Source: Cryptomeria japonica (Eukaryota > Streptophyta > Pinopsida > Cupressales > Cupressaceae). From it: a DNA stretch of 64,000 nucleotides. The notes under the pieces are model-generated. The model was not told the origin of the DNA. It saw nothing but the letters and a program-made list of their open reading frames with translations, and made no database searches. Position numbers and translations under genes: made by a program. This document shows positions 37,380 through 48,793 of this stretch, in pieces. Each line of letters begins with the position of its first letter. The stretch's first letter is position 1. Where the stretch lies: positions 103,277,897 to 103,341,896 of the forward strand of contig NC_081407.1 in NCBI RefSeq assembly GCF_030272615.1, written 5' to 3'.

Positions 37380-37758
37380 ATCTTTTTGAACAAATGCGCT
37401 AAATCTATAGGCATATGCGCAAGCCCATGCAAAAGTGCTACCTTATTGAGCAAAAGCACTAACAAACTAATCATTTGCTCTATCCTATGCAAAAGCGCTA
37501 ACATCCTTAACATATGCACTAACAAAAAGACCATTTGCGCTAAAACATACAAATGTGCTAATCCTAATTCCATATGTGCTAAAACAAATTACAAACGCAC
37601 TAACCTAACGTCGAAAAAATTCAAAAACGTGCTAAAAACATGAAAATTTGCACAAAAAGCTGAAAATAAAGTTCGGGATAAGATACATACCGTATACCCA
37701 TGCTCGACAGGTCATTGATATCACCGAACATGTTCAAAATGATGGTTCTCCATGAGAA
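37380..37758. repeat. Array of GC(A/G)CTAA words (right part) and short host segment
   Basis: AAATGCGCTAA, AAAGCACTAA and AAGTGCTA words recur about a dozen times to ~37,640. They continue the array interrupted by E2. The rest up to the E3 duplication shows nothing recognisable. Confidence 0.65.
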
Positions 37759-39293
37759 TGTTGGCGTTTTCAGTAGAAAGAAAGATTGTTGATATTCATT
37801 AAGGATATTGAGAAGGTTGTTGAAGACTATTTGATATAACTGAAGAAGGATGATAACTATCTTTATAACATTATTTTGTCATTGATGTCAAGAAATTGAT
37901 TTTTTGATTTAGTATGATGTTGCCATATCTTGAGGAGATTGATTTGAAGAGAATTAAGATGTCGGTAACAGACACAGAAAGAATGTGATAAGAAAGGGGA
38001 GAAATAAGTTATTCAATGGGCAACTATTACCGAGTTAGACAGTGATGAGATCATGATGTTTAGATTGTTTTGATATCCTACATATGTTGTTGACTGTAAG
38101 GTTAATATTATACTATGTCACCGAGAAAAGAACCTACTTGGTAAACCCTAAGGAACCTCGTCGGTAAACCCTAAGGTTATTGATATCGGTTAATGAAGGT
38201 GGAATGTCTACCGAGTAAAGTTTAGTATTTACTGAGTTGCAATCGAGTTATGATAGAGCGCATTGGATGAATACAAGTATTATTTAATGAAGGACAATGA
38301 TGAGCCAGACATGTATAAATGATTGGAATGTCACGCATGAAGTTTGTTAAGGATCTATGGCAATGGAAGATCGATAGGAAGATCTACAACATAGATTGAA
38401 CTGCAATAACTTTGTGCAAGTTCCAAGAAAGGAATGCAAGTCCCTAGGCAAGGTAAAAAAAATTCAGATCGAAAGATGCATTGAACCTAGTCAAGTTTAA
38501 AGATCTGATGGCTAAGATTGATCATGGGAAATGTGATCAAGGAGATTAAGCGGTTAGCAAATTGTTTATAAATAAGAAATTATTGGTAAACAATGGATGC
38601 GGGCAAGTGTAAGCATAGGGATGCTACATAGTGATTATTGAGCACAGAAGCTTGAAGACCTGTTTGAATAACAGATTAGAGAGCCTAGCAGAGGGACAAG
38701 ATAAGTCCTATGACAGGATTGTTTTGAGTAAATAGGAATCTACTTTAGCATTTTAGATGTGAAGTTGCAGATATATTTTATTACTGTTATTTTGTAAGTG
38801 ACAGAAAATCTCTTGACCGAGTGGACTTAACAATCTTATTTGTAAACCCTCTAGCAAGGTAACATTCTAAATGAGTGTTTGAAATCCTTTCACAAGGTCA
38901 CTTCTAACAAAGTGAAGATCCTAACAGATCTGAGGGAAATCCCTTAACCAGGTCATATCTAGCAATGTGTTTGTAATCTTTAACAGGATTTTCTTTTAAC
39001 CGAGCATACTCTAGAAGAGTATATTTCTTAGTGGGTCCAAAATCCCATTTTTCCCTATTTGGGTTTCCATGTTAAATCTGGTGTTATATGTTTTATGATG
39101 ATTATGTGTTTATGAGTTTGCATGTTTAGCATTTTTTGGTTATATCGTTGAAGCATAAGTTACCGAGGTTGAATCTTTAGATTTTATGGAAGTTTACGTT
39201 TGTATGATTCACCCCCCCCTCTCATCTTGTTAGCTATTGGCATCAGTACTTTACAATTAATATCAGAACTATCAATTGGTATCAGAGCTATCA
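37759..39293 (+). repeat. E3 5' LTR
   Basis: 1535 bp. TTATAAATAAG near 38,561 is a likely promoter box. The end carries a short internal direct repeat (CTATCAATTGGTATCAGAG), so the primer-site-like word occurs twice. The LTR end is fixed at 39,293 by comparison with the 3' LTR terminus and its target duplication. Confidence 0.92.
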
Positions 39294-39295
39294 AT

Positions 39296-39307
39296 TGGTA
39301 TCAGAGC
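39296..39307 (+). other. E3 primer binding site
   Basis: TGGTATCAGAGC two bases beyond the LTR end. A second copy of the word lies inside the LTR end at about 39,278. Confidence 0.85.
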
Positions 39308-39359
39308 TTTGGACTCTCGAAGAAAAAGTTTAAAGGGACTTGAGGCAAAGATCCGAAGA

Positions 39360-40480
39360 TGTATAAAAGAGATGCACCAAAGCTGAACAAGTCAAGTTTC
39401 TCCACATGGCAGAAAATGATGTAGCTGCATTTATTAGGAATTGGAGAATGATTATATACCACCAAGCACCAACCCAATGACCTTGGAAGAGATAAAGGCA
39501 AATCAAGAACATATTCAAGCTATGATTGAAATAACATCAGCATTGACCGACTCAGAGTTTAATGATCTAGAAGGCTGCAATGATGCAAAAGCAATGTGGA
39601 CCAAGCTCATATATGTGTATGGCGGTGATGAACATGTTCAAAGAGAAAAAGTAGATAGTCTAAGAGGAAAACTTGAATCCATGAGAATGAATGAAGGTGA
39701 GAACATAACCCAATACAGTGCAAGGTTAAAGGAGACTGTCAATCAAATTAAAGGAGCAAGAGGAACTATTGAAGAGAAGGATATAACAAGTAAGTTGTTG
39801 AGAACCCTTCTACCTACTTATGCCATTCCAGTCTCTGCAATCAATGAATTGAGGTATGTACCTAACATGCCAATTTCTTTGGATGCTACTATTGGTAAGC
39901 TACATGCATTTGAGTTAAGTAATTTTGATAACAGTGGGTCTTCGGTAAATAAAGTTGAATCTGCATTCAGTTCTTTTCATATTGGTGAATTTGATGTTAC
40001 AATGATAGAATGAGTAAGTACTCTGAAGGAAATCATAGTGGAGCAAGTGAAATATTTCGCAAGAACATGGAACAAGTGCACAATCTGTATGAGGAAATCA
40101 AGAAGCAAGAAGAGTTTGAAGCATTATTAGCCAGAAGGTTACCGAGAGGAAAAGGTAAGTATAAAGGAAAGCTACCTTTAAAGTGTTTCAATTGTGATAA
40201 AATAGGACATATGGCTTCTAACTACCTTGACAAAGAATCTAGTGAAAAGAGAGAATACCAAGATAACGGGCAGAAAAACAACTAATACAGAGGATACCGA
40301 GACTTCAGAAGGAGAGATAGAAAGACATGTCTAGTAGCTGATGAGGAATCCAACGATGATAAATTTGATGAAACTGATATTGACAAAGTTGTTTATGTGG
40401 CTATTAAAGATGGATTAGATGAAGAAAGATATGAAGAAAAAGCCCTAATATCTCACATAAATAATAATGATTCTTAGATC
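39360..40480 (+). pseudogene. E3 gag with one CCHC knuckle (frameshifted)
   Basis: SSFSTWQKMM, a stop, then LHLLGIG opens the gag core. A frame change near 39,440 gives DYIPPSTNPMTLEEIKA, AMWTKLIYVYGGDEHVQREKV and ITQYSARLKETVNQI, the plant retrotran_gag_2/UBN2 pattern. A further frame change at about 40,010 leads into LPRGKGKYKGKLPLKCFNCDKIGHMASNY. The fourth zinc ligand is Tyr instead of Cys, so the knuckle is damaged. An acidic linker leads to the protease. Confidence 0.85.
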
Positions 40481-40591
40481 ATAGACAGTGGATGCTCACA
40501 TCACATGTTAGGTGATAAACACAGGTTTGTTACATTAGAAGACTATGATGGAGGCTATGTAAGATTTGGTAATGATGCACCATGTCCAGTG
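40481..40591 (+). pseudogene. E3 aspartic protease start, cut by E4
   Basis: A TAG is followed by IIDSGCSHHMLGDKHRFV, the copia DSG active-site motif. The frame runs on to VRFGNDAPCP, where E4 begins. After E4 the same frame resumes with VKGKGSITLLDNAKCDDVY at 45,427. Confidence 0.85.
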
Positions 40592-40768
40592 TGTTACCCC
40601 CTTTTTCTTCGCTTATAGCCCATCAAAAATAAGGGTCATCATTTTTGCAGAACTTAAGTGTTCATCAATCGAGTTCCGTACTCATCTGTTGAACCTTTTA
40701 TAAAGTTCAAAATTCGGGTTCAAAGGAAATGCAATCCTTTAAGTTCTAAGTCTTCATTAGAATAGTTG

Positions 40769-41039
40769 TTGAACTTGAACTTTGAACCTTTCTGGTTCAA
40801 GGTTCAAGGTTCAATCGGTCTTTTGTCTTGTGTTTTGCGGTTGTCTCTTTAGTACTAGTCTTCTGGTCGCTTTGAACTTGAACCATTGAACCTTTTTTTT
40901 GAAACGGTTCAAGGTTCAAGGTTCATTCCTGTGTCATTGAATGTTCCTTTTGTCTCTTTCTACCTGTTCACAAATGTTGACCTTTTGTCATTGAACTTTG
41001 AACCAATGAACTTCTTTTAAAATAGTTCAAGGTTCAAAG
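40769..41039 (+). repeat. Three TTGAACC/GGTTCAA hairpins
   Basis: Near 40,769-40,815, 40,871-40,926 and 40,990-41,039 a TTGAACTTGAAC-type arm is followed after 10-20 bases by its complement GGTTCAAGGTTCAA. Spacing is ~100-120 bp. They lie in the non-coding left end of E4. Confidence 0.8.
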
Positions 41040-41512
41040 CGGTGTTTCAAATCAGCCCGATGGTGTTTAGGAAGAAAAGGCGGCGCAATGGAAACAGAAT
41101 ATTCCTTGTTTTTCGTGCTTTCAAATTGTAATTAAGGAAAACAATCATGAGAAAGCATGTCAACTATGTGAAATTGATTTCTAATTAATGAGCATGTCAG
41201 AACTATATCAAATCACAAGAGGTTTTACATGGATAAATGACCTGGGATGAAGCGTGTTTTGGTACTTTTCAGTGTTTTCTATCCTTAAATATGATGCTTC
41301 TCAGGTAAGACAATTATTGTTGCCGCTGGCGAAGAGTAGAGATGCGGAAGGTTATTTAGCTCAGTTTTTTCGAGGGTTTCACAGTTTGATGTTGAAGACA
41401 GGTGAGTTCAATTGCTTATTTTCCCCTGCTCTGTTTTAGTTCTGAAATTGGAAAAGTGTAATTCTTTGCCTCAGAGTTGAATGCTGTCTAATTGATGCAA
41501 TTTTAAGCAAAA

Positions 41513-44500
41513 ATGAGGCTGAATCTTCCAAAATTGGGTCGAACATCATGCTTGATTAGTACCCTCCTAGAATTAGATGATACAACCTTCATTCAAGATG
41601 AGTTAGATAATTTTCTAGAAAGGGCTAAGAACCCAAAAGCCAATTCCATGATGGGAAAGATAGTTCACAGTGGTCTTGTTGAGGCCGCCGCATTCCCAAT
41701 TGCTGCTCCTTGCCCAGAATTAGTATATGCATGCATGAACAGATATGATGCTAGTAATAGGTGTATTAGAGCCAATAATGGAGACATGCTAGTGCGAATT
41801 GACAGAGAAACAGTAATGGCTACAATTGGAATTCCTCACAAAGAGCCGTATGAAGATTGGTCCATAGGAACCTCATACGCATTTTTCTCTGAGAAGAAAA
41901 GTGTTTATCAGAGCATCATTGCTAGAAACTGGCTCCTTAAAATATAGAAGGGAGGTTCTAGGTTGCCTAAACCCTTGATGAGAGAACATTTTATTACAGA
42001 AGTAAGAGATATTGTGATTCTTTTGAATAGGCTTAAGGGGAATTCACATGCCTTCTATTGGGAAGACTGGACTTTTTACTTTCAGGTATTATTAGCTGGT
42101 GAGAAATACCTTGCTGGGCACAAGTAATTGTTGAGAGATTGCACGAAGGTTTGAGTAATTTTGTTGGAACAGCTGATTTTCATATGACTTCATACCTGTT
42201 TTATATTTTAGCCTGTATCAGAGAATGGCCAAGATTATATCAAGAACCTTGGGTTAATGGAATGAAGGTCTATGAGTGCTATCCACATTTGCAGATATAG
42301 AGGTACACATAAAACTTCTTGAGATGGAATGATGTCTTTGTGGGAAGATTAACTTTTGAACTGTAGGGAAATTTGAATAATAGAATGTCACCTGAGGCAT
42401 TAAAGTTGGTCAATACATATGGGAGTTGTTTTATTCAATTTACTAGATTTACTTATATTAGAATTGGTGGCTTTGAAGATGAACCTTTCAAATTGCCCAG
42501 TTATGCTCTCGATAGTTATGTACTCTTAGAAGTTTGCAGATAGTTAGCTCATGTTGATAAGAAATTAGGGATGAAAAGTGAGTGAAGCAATTTTCCTAGT
42601 TGAACTCAGATATTATAGTTGCAAAACTATTTCTAATGCATTGAACTTAGAAGTGGAGCTCAAGAAAATGAATTTGCAGCCTTACGTTGCTCGGCAGGGG
42701 TTTGACAGCAAAGAATATGTAATGAAACACTTGAATGTTGATGTGAACTTTTCACATATACCCTAGTTAGAAGACTACTGGGAAGATTGTCGTGATGAAT
42801 TTGAAGTCCGAAGAAGATTATGGTCAAGGTTCACTTTACGGCAAATCATTACTTTGAAATTGCCAATGAACATAGCAAAAATACAAGAAGAGGAAGGTGA
42901 AGATGTATTGGACCCGGAGTTCAATGAAAGAGTTCATGAGCAACCTATTCCTGAAATTGATTGGGATAGAAGAGAAGAAGAAAATATTCAATCTAAAACC
43001 TTTAATGTTATAAGGAGAATAGAAAAATGGTTAAAAGACCGTAGATCTAGAATAAGATTGACCACCACCTCAGCCGAGAAATCAGTTGAGCAACCTCATG
43101 CTGTTGTACCAATTTCTTCTTCTAACATTATTGTTGATATTACAGGTGTCACTGATATACAAAGTGAGAAGGTTCAAAGTAGAAGATTTAAAGAACCACT
43201 ATTTGGCCCCTCAATAGTTCGAGTCACCCATTCCAGAAGTAAGAAGAAAAGTACAAAAATTTCAGGAAAATAAACTATCATAATTCTTGATAGTGAAGAG
43301 GCGCAAGTGATTATGGGTGAACCAGAAGCAAACATCCCTACAGCTCAAGATGCAGGTAAAGAAAAGGAGCAACCTAAGGAAAGCCCCAGTCAAGAGGCTA
43401 ATTTGGCTATCATGGATTCATTTGAATATCACACGCCACTAGCAAAAGAATCTCCAAATGTTTCAAGGTGGTTGGGAGTGTCAATTAGTAAGAAATGTAA
43501 TGTAGTCCCTATCAGCGTACCAATGGAGGATATGGTGAGTAGATGCCTCGGGAAAACACATAATTCTAAGAAGCTAAAAGAAGAAGCTATGCTAGAAGTG
43601 GATGAGAATACAGGGCACTGGATAGCCGAAGTGGCTAGGCCGATTTCAGACAAAGATCCAAAGAATGCTACTGAGAAAAATTTTGCCATTGAAAAGGTTG
43701 ATTTAGGAACTACTTCAAGGGCTGCTGACGCAAAACACATAGAGTCCTCCACTAAAAGAATGTTATCCAGAACATGGAAGGATGAGAAGGACAAACGGGA
43801 GTTGAAACAGACTATTAAGCAGATGGAAGAGTACATCAATACCATACATCATCCCAGTCCACAACCCCTGTCATAGGTTTTTCAGAGTTTTGATCCTAAA
43901 TCACCCATGAACCAAAATTTGTTGGATAAGGTTCAGAGAAATCACGTGTTGGTGGAAACCTTCGAGGAGTGCCTTGAATCCATAATTTAGCAAGGAACAA
44001 AGTATATCACCAATCTGATTAGGGTGTACGAAGATGTTGTAACTGTAACTCAAGAGCTTGAAACAGAGGTGTCGACGTGGGAGAAGGAAAGGAAAAAAAG
44101 GGCTGCAATATTGATTCAGATGAGAGATGTGCAGAAATATGGCGTCATGAACTTTCTCACATAAAAGGCAGTAAATGATTTGGATGACAAGGTAATGTAT
44201 GTGGGCAAGGAAAATATTGAATAGAGAAATTCAATCATAAAGCGAGGTCACAAAGAGTCCATCAAGCTATTGAAAGAATTGAAAGAACTCATTGTCGTGA
44301 TGCAGAAAGACTTAAAGTGCATTGATGTACAACTTCTTAAAGAAGATGGACAAACCATCGAACAGGCAGTAGATATGGTGCAGAGTTTCAAAGGAAAGAT
44401 AAACTTGGTTAAAGAATCAAAGTCTTTTACCAAAGATGACTTTACCAGAGTAGCTCGAATTGAATCTATGTTAGTTGTCTGTTCAGATCACTTAGAAGTG

Positions 44501-44662
44501 CACAAAATTAAAGTTATGCAAATGAGTATGGACAAAGAAGTTTGGAAGCAACGCATCTTGCACATTGGGCTCCCACATTACCAGGTTGTTCATAACTTCT
44601 TTGTGGCTCATATGGAGTGGCAAAATATACGTGGCACCACACACGCCCCTAAGACAATTTAA
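41513..44662 (+). pseudogene. E4 ORF: ~1050-codon protein of unknown function
   Basis: ATG 41,513 (MRLNLPKLGRTSC). The open pieces from 41,513 and from 42,578, 42,854, 43,307 and 44,270 share one frame. Only about 42,100-42,575 is displaced by a compensating pair of indels. About eleven stops interrupt it, mostly TAG. Segments include LVRIDRETVMATIGIPHKE, ERLHEGLSNFVGTADFHMTS and FTYIRIGGFEDEPFKLPSY; the last two have counterparts in the ORF of element T (62,277 onwards). The second half is charged and coiled-coil-like, ending HMEWQNIRGTTHAPKTI. No pol, helicase or DDE motif seen. Function not recognised. Confidence 0.75.
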
Positions 44663-45424
44663 GCCATTTTCTATTCTTATCGTTATAGCTCTATTTACGG
44701 CTTTTGGCCATTTAGTTTCAGTTATGAATGGTTGTTTCTTGAAACTCTGGTTTTAATTTGCTAAAAAAAGACAATTTAGCCTGGTGGCTATAAATATTAG
44801 TTATGGATGTTTTGGCGGGATCCATAAAATTTTTGTAAAAATTAAGAGAGCAGACTGGTTTTACTTGTAATTTCAGTGAAATACCCATCTTTGAATGGAA
44901 TGGAATATATGATACAGTATTAGAAAACCTGTGAGTTTGAATATATAAAAATTTCTGTAGGAATAATTATGTGTTCATGTATCTGATTCCTTTCTCTAAT
45001 TTTTCATTTTAAGTCTGTGGATCAATTTGATGAATGAAATTAGTTGAAAGCATTTGAATATTCTGATCCCCCTTGTCCTGTGAGTCATGAGTGAGTATCA
45101 ATCAGAGTTCAAATATTTTTGATCATCCTATGAGTTAATCTTCATTTGAAGTCTAATGTCTTACTATGAATTTCATTATCTATCATGAAGCGTTCACGTT
45201 GTGTTGACAAGTGAATGTTGAAGCCTTTTGTTTGCTTTCTGGTTAAAAGTGAATTACATAATTAAATTTATTCAAGATTCATTGAATATCATATAGGGAG
45301 TTGTACCTTTATGCAGAGGGTAAAATAATAATTATTTACCCAACTGTTGGTTCTCATTGGTTTTCTATTGGGCAACATGAGTATTTATTTATAAATTTTG
45401 AGAGATCCAATCTGTTAACCAACA
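44663..45424 (+). other. E4 right non-coding end
   Basis: AT-rich, no ORF, no copy of the left end in either orientation that I could see. Ends TTAACCAACA at the target duplication. Confidence 0.6.
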
Positions 45425-46662
45425 CAGTGAAAGGTAAAGGATCTATAACACTTCTTGACAATGCTAAATGTGATGATGTATACTAGGTTGAAGGATTGAA
45501 ATACAATTTGTTGAGTGTAGCACAACTAAAAAATACAGGATACCGAATAGAATTTCAGAAAGGAATTGTCAAAGTTCATGACAAGCATGGAAAGTTAGCT
45601 GCTACCGAGACACAAACAAAAGGTAACACATTTCATCTTGACTCAACTCGGAACAAGTGTCTTTATGCAAAGATAGATGATACCTAGTTATGGCATAAAA
45701 GATTTTGTCATGTAAATTTTGATAATCTAATCAAAATAAGTAAGAAGCACTGAGTAAGAGGTCTACCAAGTCTTGAAAAACCTGAGAATGCTATATGTCG
45801 AGGATGCTAGATGGGTAAGATGATAAGATCAAGCTTTACAATTAAGTCCTACACTTCTAAAGGAATTTTAGATCTAGTACATACTGATCTTTGTGGTCCC
45901 ATGAAAGTTCAAAGTTATTATGGTGATAAGTATTTAATATTATTTGTGGATGATTACTCAAGGATTATGTCAGCCATGTTTTTAAAAGAAAAATTAGAAG
46001 CTTTTCAAATGTTCAAATGGTACAAGGCAAGATTTGAAAATGAAATAGGAAGACAACTAAAATGTCTTAGATCTGATAGAGGAGGAGAGTTCACTTCTGA
46101 TGAATTTAACTTATTCTGCAATGATCATGGTATAAAAAGGCAAGTGTCTGCACCGAGAACACCTCAGCAAAATGGGATAGCCGAGAGAAGAAATAGATCA
46201 ATTGTGGATTGTGCCAGAACCCTGATGATAGAAAAGAGGGTACCTCAAACATTTTGGAGAGAAGTAATCAGCACTGTAGTTTACACCCTGAACCGAGTTC
46301 AACTAAAGAAAGGAACTATGAAGACACCATATGAAATCTGGTATGACAAGAAACCTAATGTAAGTTATTTTAAAATCTTTGGAAGTAGATTCTATGTTCA
46401 CAAAGATGACAGAAATGGAAAGTTTGATCAGAAAAGTGAAGAAGGAACATTTCTTGGTTATTCTTCTAGAAGTAAAGCATTTAAATGTCTGATCAAATCA
46501 TCTAACAAAATAGTAGAAAGTGCAAATGTGAAAATTGATGAATATGCAGAAAGAAATGATGAAGGAAATTCAAAAGAACCAAAAGATTATAAAGAATTTG
46601 TTTATGTTCAACCGAGAAGTCCTACCGAGAAAGCTGCTGAAGAAAATGAAGATAATGTCTAG
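45425..46662 (+). pseudogene. E3 pre-integrase and integrase (catalytic triad present)
   Basis: VEGLKYNLLSVAQLKNTGY is the pre-integrase motif. LWHKRFCHVNFDNL supplies the zinc-binding His pair, and a Cys pair lies just before a TAG that sits where Gln is usual ahead of MGKM. The core has DLVHTDLCGPMKVQSYYGDK (first Asp), CLRSDRGGEF (second Asp) and PRTPQQNGIAERRNRS (Glu). The linker ends at a TAG at 46,660. Pieces from 45,301 to 48,354 share one frame, so only stops break it (TAG at 45,484, 45,685 and in the Cys region; TGA near 45,754). Confidence 0.9.
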
Positions 46663-48354
46663 TTACCGAGTGATGAAGAAGATCATACAGAGTCTACCAA
46701 GCCTATATTAGCCAAATATGTCAGAAGACATCATGCATCAAGTCAAATTATGGGAGATAAGGATGATCCAGTGATGACAAGGAACAAACTGAGACAGAAC
46801 ACATGTCTGATTTTTGAATTTGAACCGAGAATAGTAAAAGAGACATTTAACAGTGAAGATTGGGTAAGTGCTATGATAGGTGAGATTGATCAAATCAAGA
46901 AGAATGACACATGGACACTGATCCCAAGACCGATGGAGAAAAATGTAATCGGTACAAAGTGGATTTTCAGAAACAAGCTAAATGAAAAAGGTGAGGTCAT
47001 TTGCAACAAAGAAAGACTAGTTTGCAAAGGTTGTGCTCAAGAAGAAGGAATAGATTATGGTGAGACCTTTGCACCTATGGCTACACTTGAGGGAATAAGA
47101 ACATTGTTGGCTGCTTTCAAAAATTTCAAGGTATATCAAATGGATGTTAAATCTGCATTTTTGAATGGTATACTAGAAGATGAAGTTTACATTGAACAAC
47201 CTAAAGGATTTGTTGAAGACAAGAGTAAAGATCAGGCATGTAAATTAAACAAAGCTTTATATGGTCTAAAACAAGCACCTAGAGCATGGTATGAGAGATT
47301 GCACTCTTATTTGATCAAGATTGGTTTTATAAGGACAAGTGAAAATAGCAACATGTACATGAAGAATGATGAGAACAATGGTATACTAATCTCAGCCATA
47401 TTTGTTGATGATATTATTTTTTGTGGTAATGACTCATTATGCAAGAACTTTGGAAATGAAATGACCAAAGAATTTGAGATGTCATTAATTGGTGAGATAA
47501 AGTATTTTATAGGTTTACAGATACTGCAAATGAAAGATGAGATTTTCATTACTCAATCCAAGTACATAAAGGAAATCTTGAAGAAATTTGGAATGGAGGA
47601 TTCTAAACCAGTAAGTACTCCTATGACTACTAATTGTAAATTATCAAAGAATGATGAATCTGCATTTGTTGATGAGACACTTTACCAATCTATGATTGGG
47701 AAGTTGCAATATGTTGTGCATAGTAGACTGGATATAGCACATGCAGTAGGTATTGTAGAAAGATTCTCTGTAGATCCCAAGGAAACCCATATGACAACAA
47801 TCAAGAGAATTTTCAGATACTTGAGAGGCACTGAAGATTATGGCTTAGTATATGAAAAGAGACATGATTTTGATTTAAAAGTTTATACTGATGCTGATTG
47901 GGTAGGCAACATTGATGACAGGAAAAGCACAAGTGGTGGAGCTTTCTTTTTGGGAGAAAGACTAGTAAGTTGGCTTAGCAAGAAACAAGGATGTATTTCA
48001 CAGTCAACAGCAGAAGCTGAATATGTTGCTACAGCATTGAATTGTACCAATATAGCATCGATCAAACAACTGTTGGAAGGTATAAATGAGAAAGTTACCG
48101 AGCCAGTAACTATATTCTATGATAATACTAGTGCCATTAACATTTCAAACAATCCAGTAATGCACTCTAAGACAAAGCATATATCTATAAAGTATCATTA
48201 TCTGAGAGAAGAAGCTCAAGAGAAGAAAGTTGTGTTGGAATATATCAGTTCAAAGGAGCAATTAGCAGACATCTCTACAAAGCCACTGCCAAGGGACACT
48301 TTTGAGTATCTCATAAGCAAGTTAGGGGTCCTACCCCTATCTTCTACTCACTGA
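46663..48354 (+). CDS. E3 reverse transcriptase-RNase H (open)
   Basis: A 534-codon open stretch (from 46,750) covers the whole RT-RNase H region. RT motifs: KWIFRNKLNEKGEV, VYQMDVKSAFLNG, LYGLKQAPRAWYERL, and the catalytic IFVDDIIFCGND with both aspartates. RNase H: KVYTDADWVGNIDDRKSTSG, STAEAEYVATAL, IFYDNTSAINISNNP and EQLADISTKPLPR. All catalytic acids (D, E, D) are present. In life this would be the C-terminal part of a polyprotein, not a free protein; its own start is arbitrary. It ends TGA just before the 3' untranslated zone. Confidence 0.9.
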   Translation, partial: LPSDEEDHTESTKPILAKYVRRHHASSQIMGDKDDPVMTRNKLRQNTCLIFEFEPRIVKETFNSEDWVSAMIGEIDQIKKNDTWTLIPRPMEKNVIGTKWIFRNKLNEKGEVICNKERLVCKGCAQEEGIDYGETFAPMATLEGIRTLLAAFKNFKVYQMDVKSAFLNGILEDEVYIEQPKGFVEDKSKDQACKLNKALYGLKQAPRAWYERLHSYLIKIGFIRTSENSNMYMKNDENNGILISAIFVDDIIFCGNDSLCKNFGNEMTKEFEMSLIGEIKYFIGLQILQMKDEIFITQSKYIKEILKKFGMEDSKPVSTPMTTNCKLSKNDESAFVDETLYQSMIGKLQYVVHSRLDIAHAVGIVERFSVDPKETHMTTIKRIFRYLRGTEDYGLVYEKRHDFDLKVYTDADWVGNIDDRKSTSGGAFFLGERLVSWLSKKQGCISQSTAEAEYVATALNCTNIASIKQLLEGINEKVTEPVTIFYDNTSAINISNNPVMHSKTKHISIKYHYLREEAQEKKVVLEYISSKEQLADISTKPLPRDTFEYLISKLGVLPLSSTH

Positions 48355-48793
48355 CAGAGTTCGGTGAAAGCATCAATTTGATGAATCTACATAATATTAT
48401 GTGTGGATTGATGCTGATTTACGAAATTTAGAAGATTCTCTAAAGGTGTGAAGGAAATAGTGAATAGAGACAAGTTGCTCTGACCGAGGCTGAGATGATA
48501 CACAACAAGGCAAATCACCTCACAGGGGAAGAAATCATGATTTAGTTCTTTTACTTTTTGGCATTGTTGTCAAAGGGGGAGAAGACTAGACGGTAAAAAT
48601 CCTAAATGAAGAAGATAACAGAAGACTAATGACAGGGGGAGAAGATTACTAAAGGGAGAAGACTTCAGAAGATTGTAACAGCTCAAGGATAACAGGAGAA
48701 GTCTAACAACAATCTGAATCCGAATCAATTTGAATATCTTGTTGGTATTACCATTTAATTATTGGCTTTTCCATCAATGCCAAAGGGGGAGAT
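48355..48793 (+). other. E3 3' untranslated zone with repeated polypurine motifs
   Basis: CAAAGGGGGAGAAGAC (about 48,573), CAGGGGGAGAAGATT (about 48,634) and AAAGGGAGAAG (about 48,653) precede the tract that abuts the LTR (CCAAAGGGGGAGAT, from 48,780). Confidence 0.75.

Larger units (their letters stand above)
40592..45424 (+). mobile_element. E4: 4.8-kb insertion inside E3, class unknown
   Basis: The E3 protease/pre-integrase frame breaks exactly after CAGTG (40,587-40,591) and resumes exactly at a second CAGTG (45,425-45,429), so the insertion is 4833 bp with a 5-bp target duplication. It starts TGTTACCCCC and ends TTAACCAACA. The TG...CA ends and 5-bp duplication suit an LTR element, but I cannot find two LTR copies or a primer site. 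It contains one ~1050-codon ORF and three TTGAACC palindromes near the left end. Confidence 0.85.

Noticed and set aside
40592-45424. E4 as a CACTA element (ends read CAGTGTGTT / AACACAGTG)
   Set aside because: The CAGTG belongs to the target: leaving out E4 with one copy restores the E3 reading frame exactly, and a 5-bp duplication is not the CACTA pattern.
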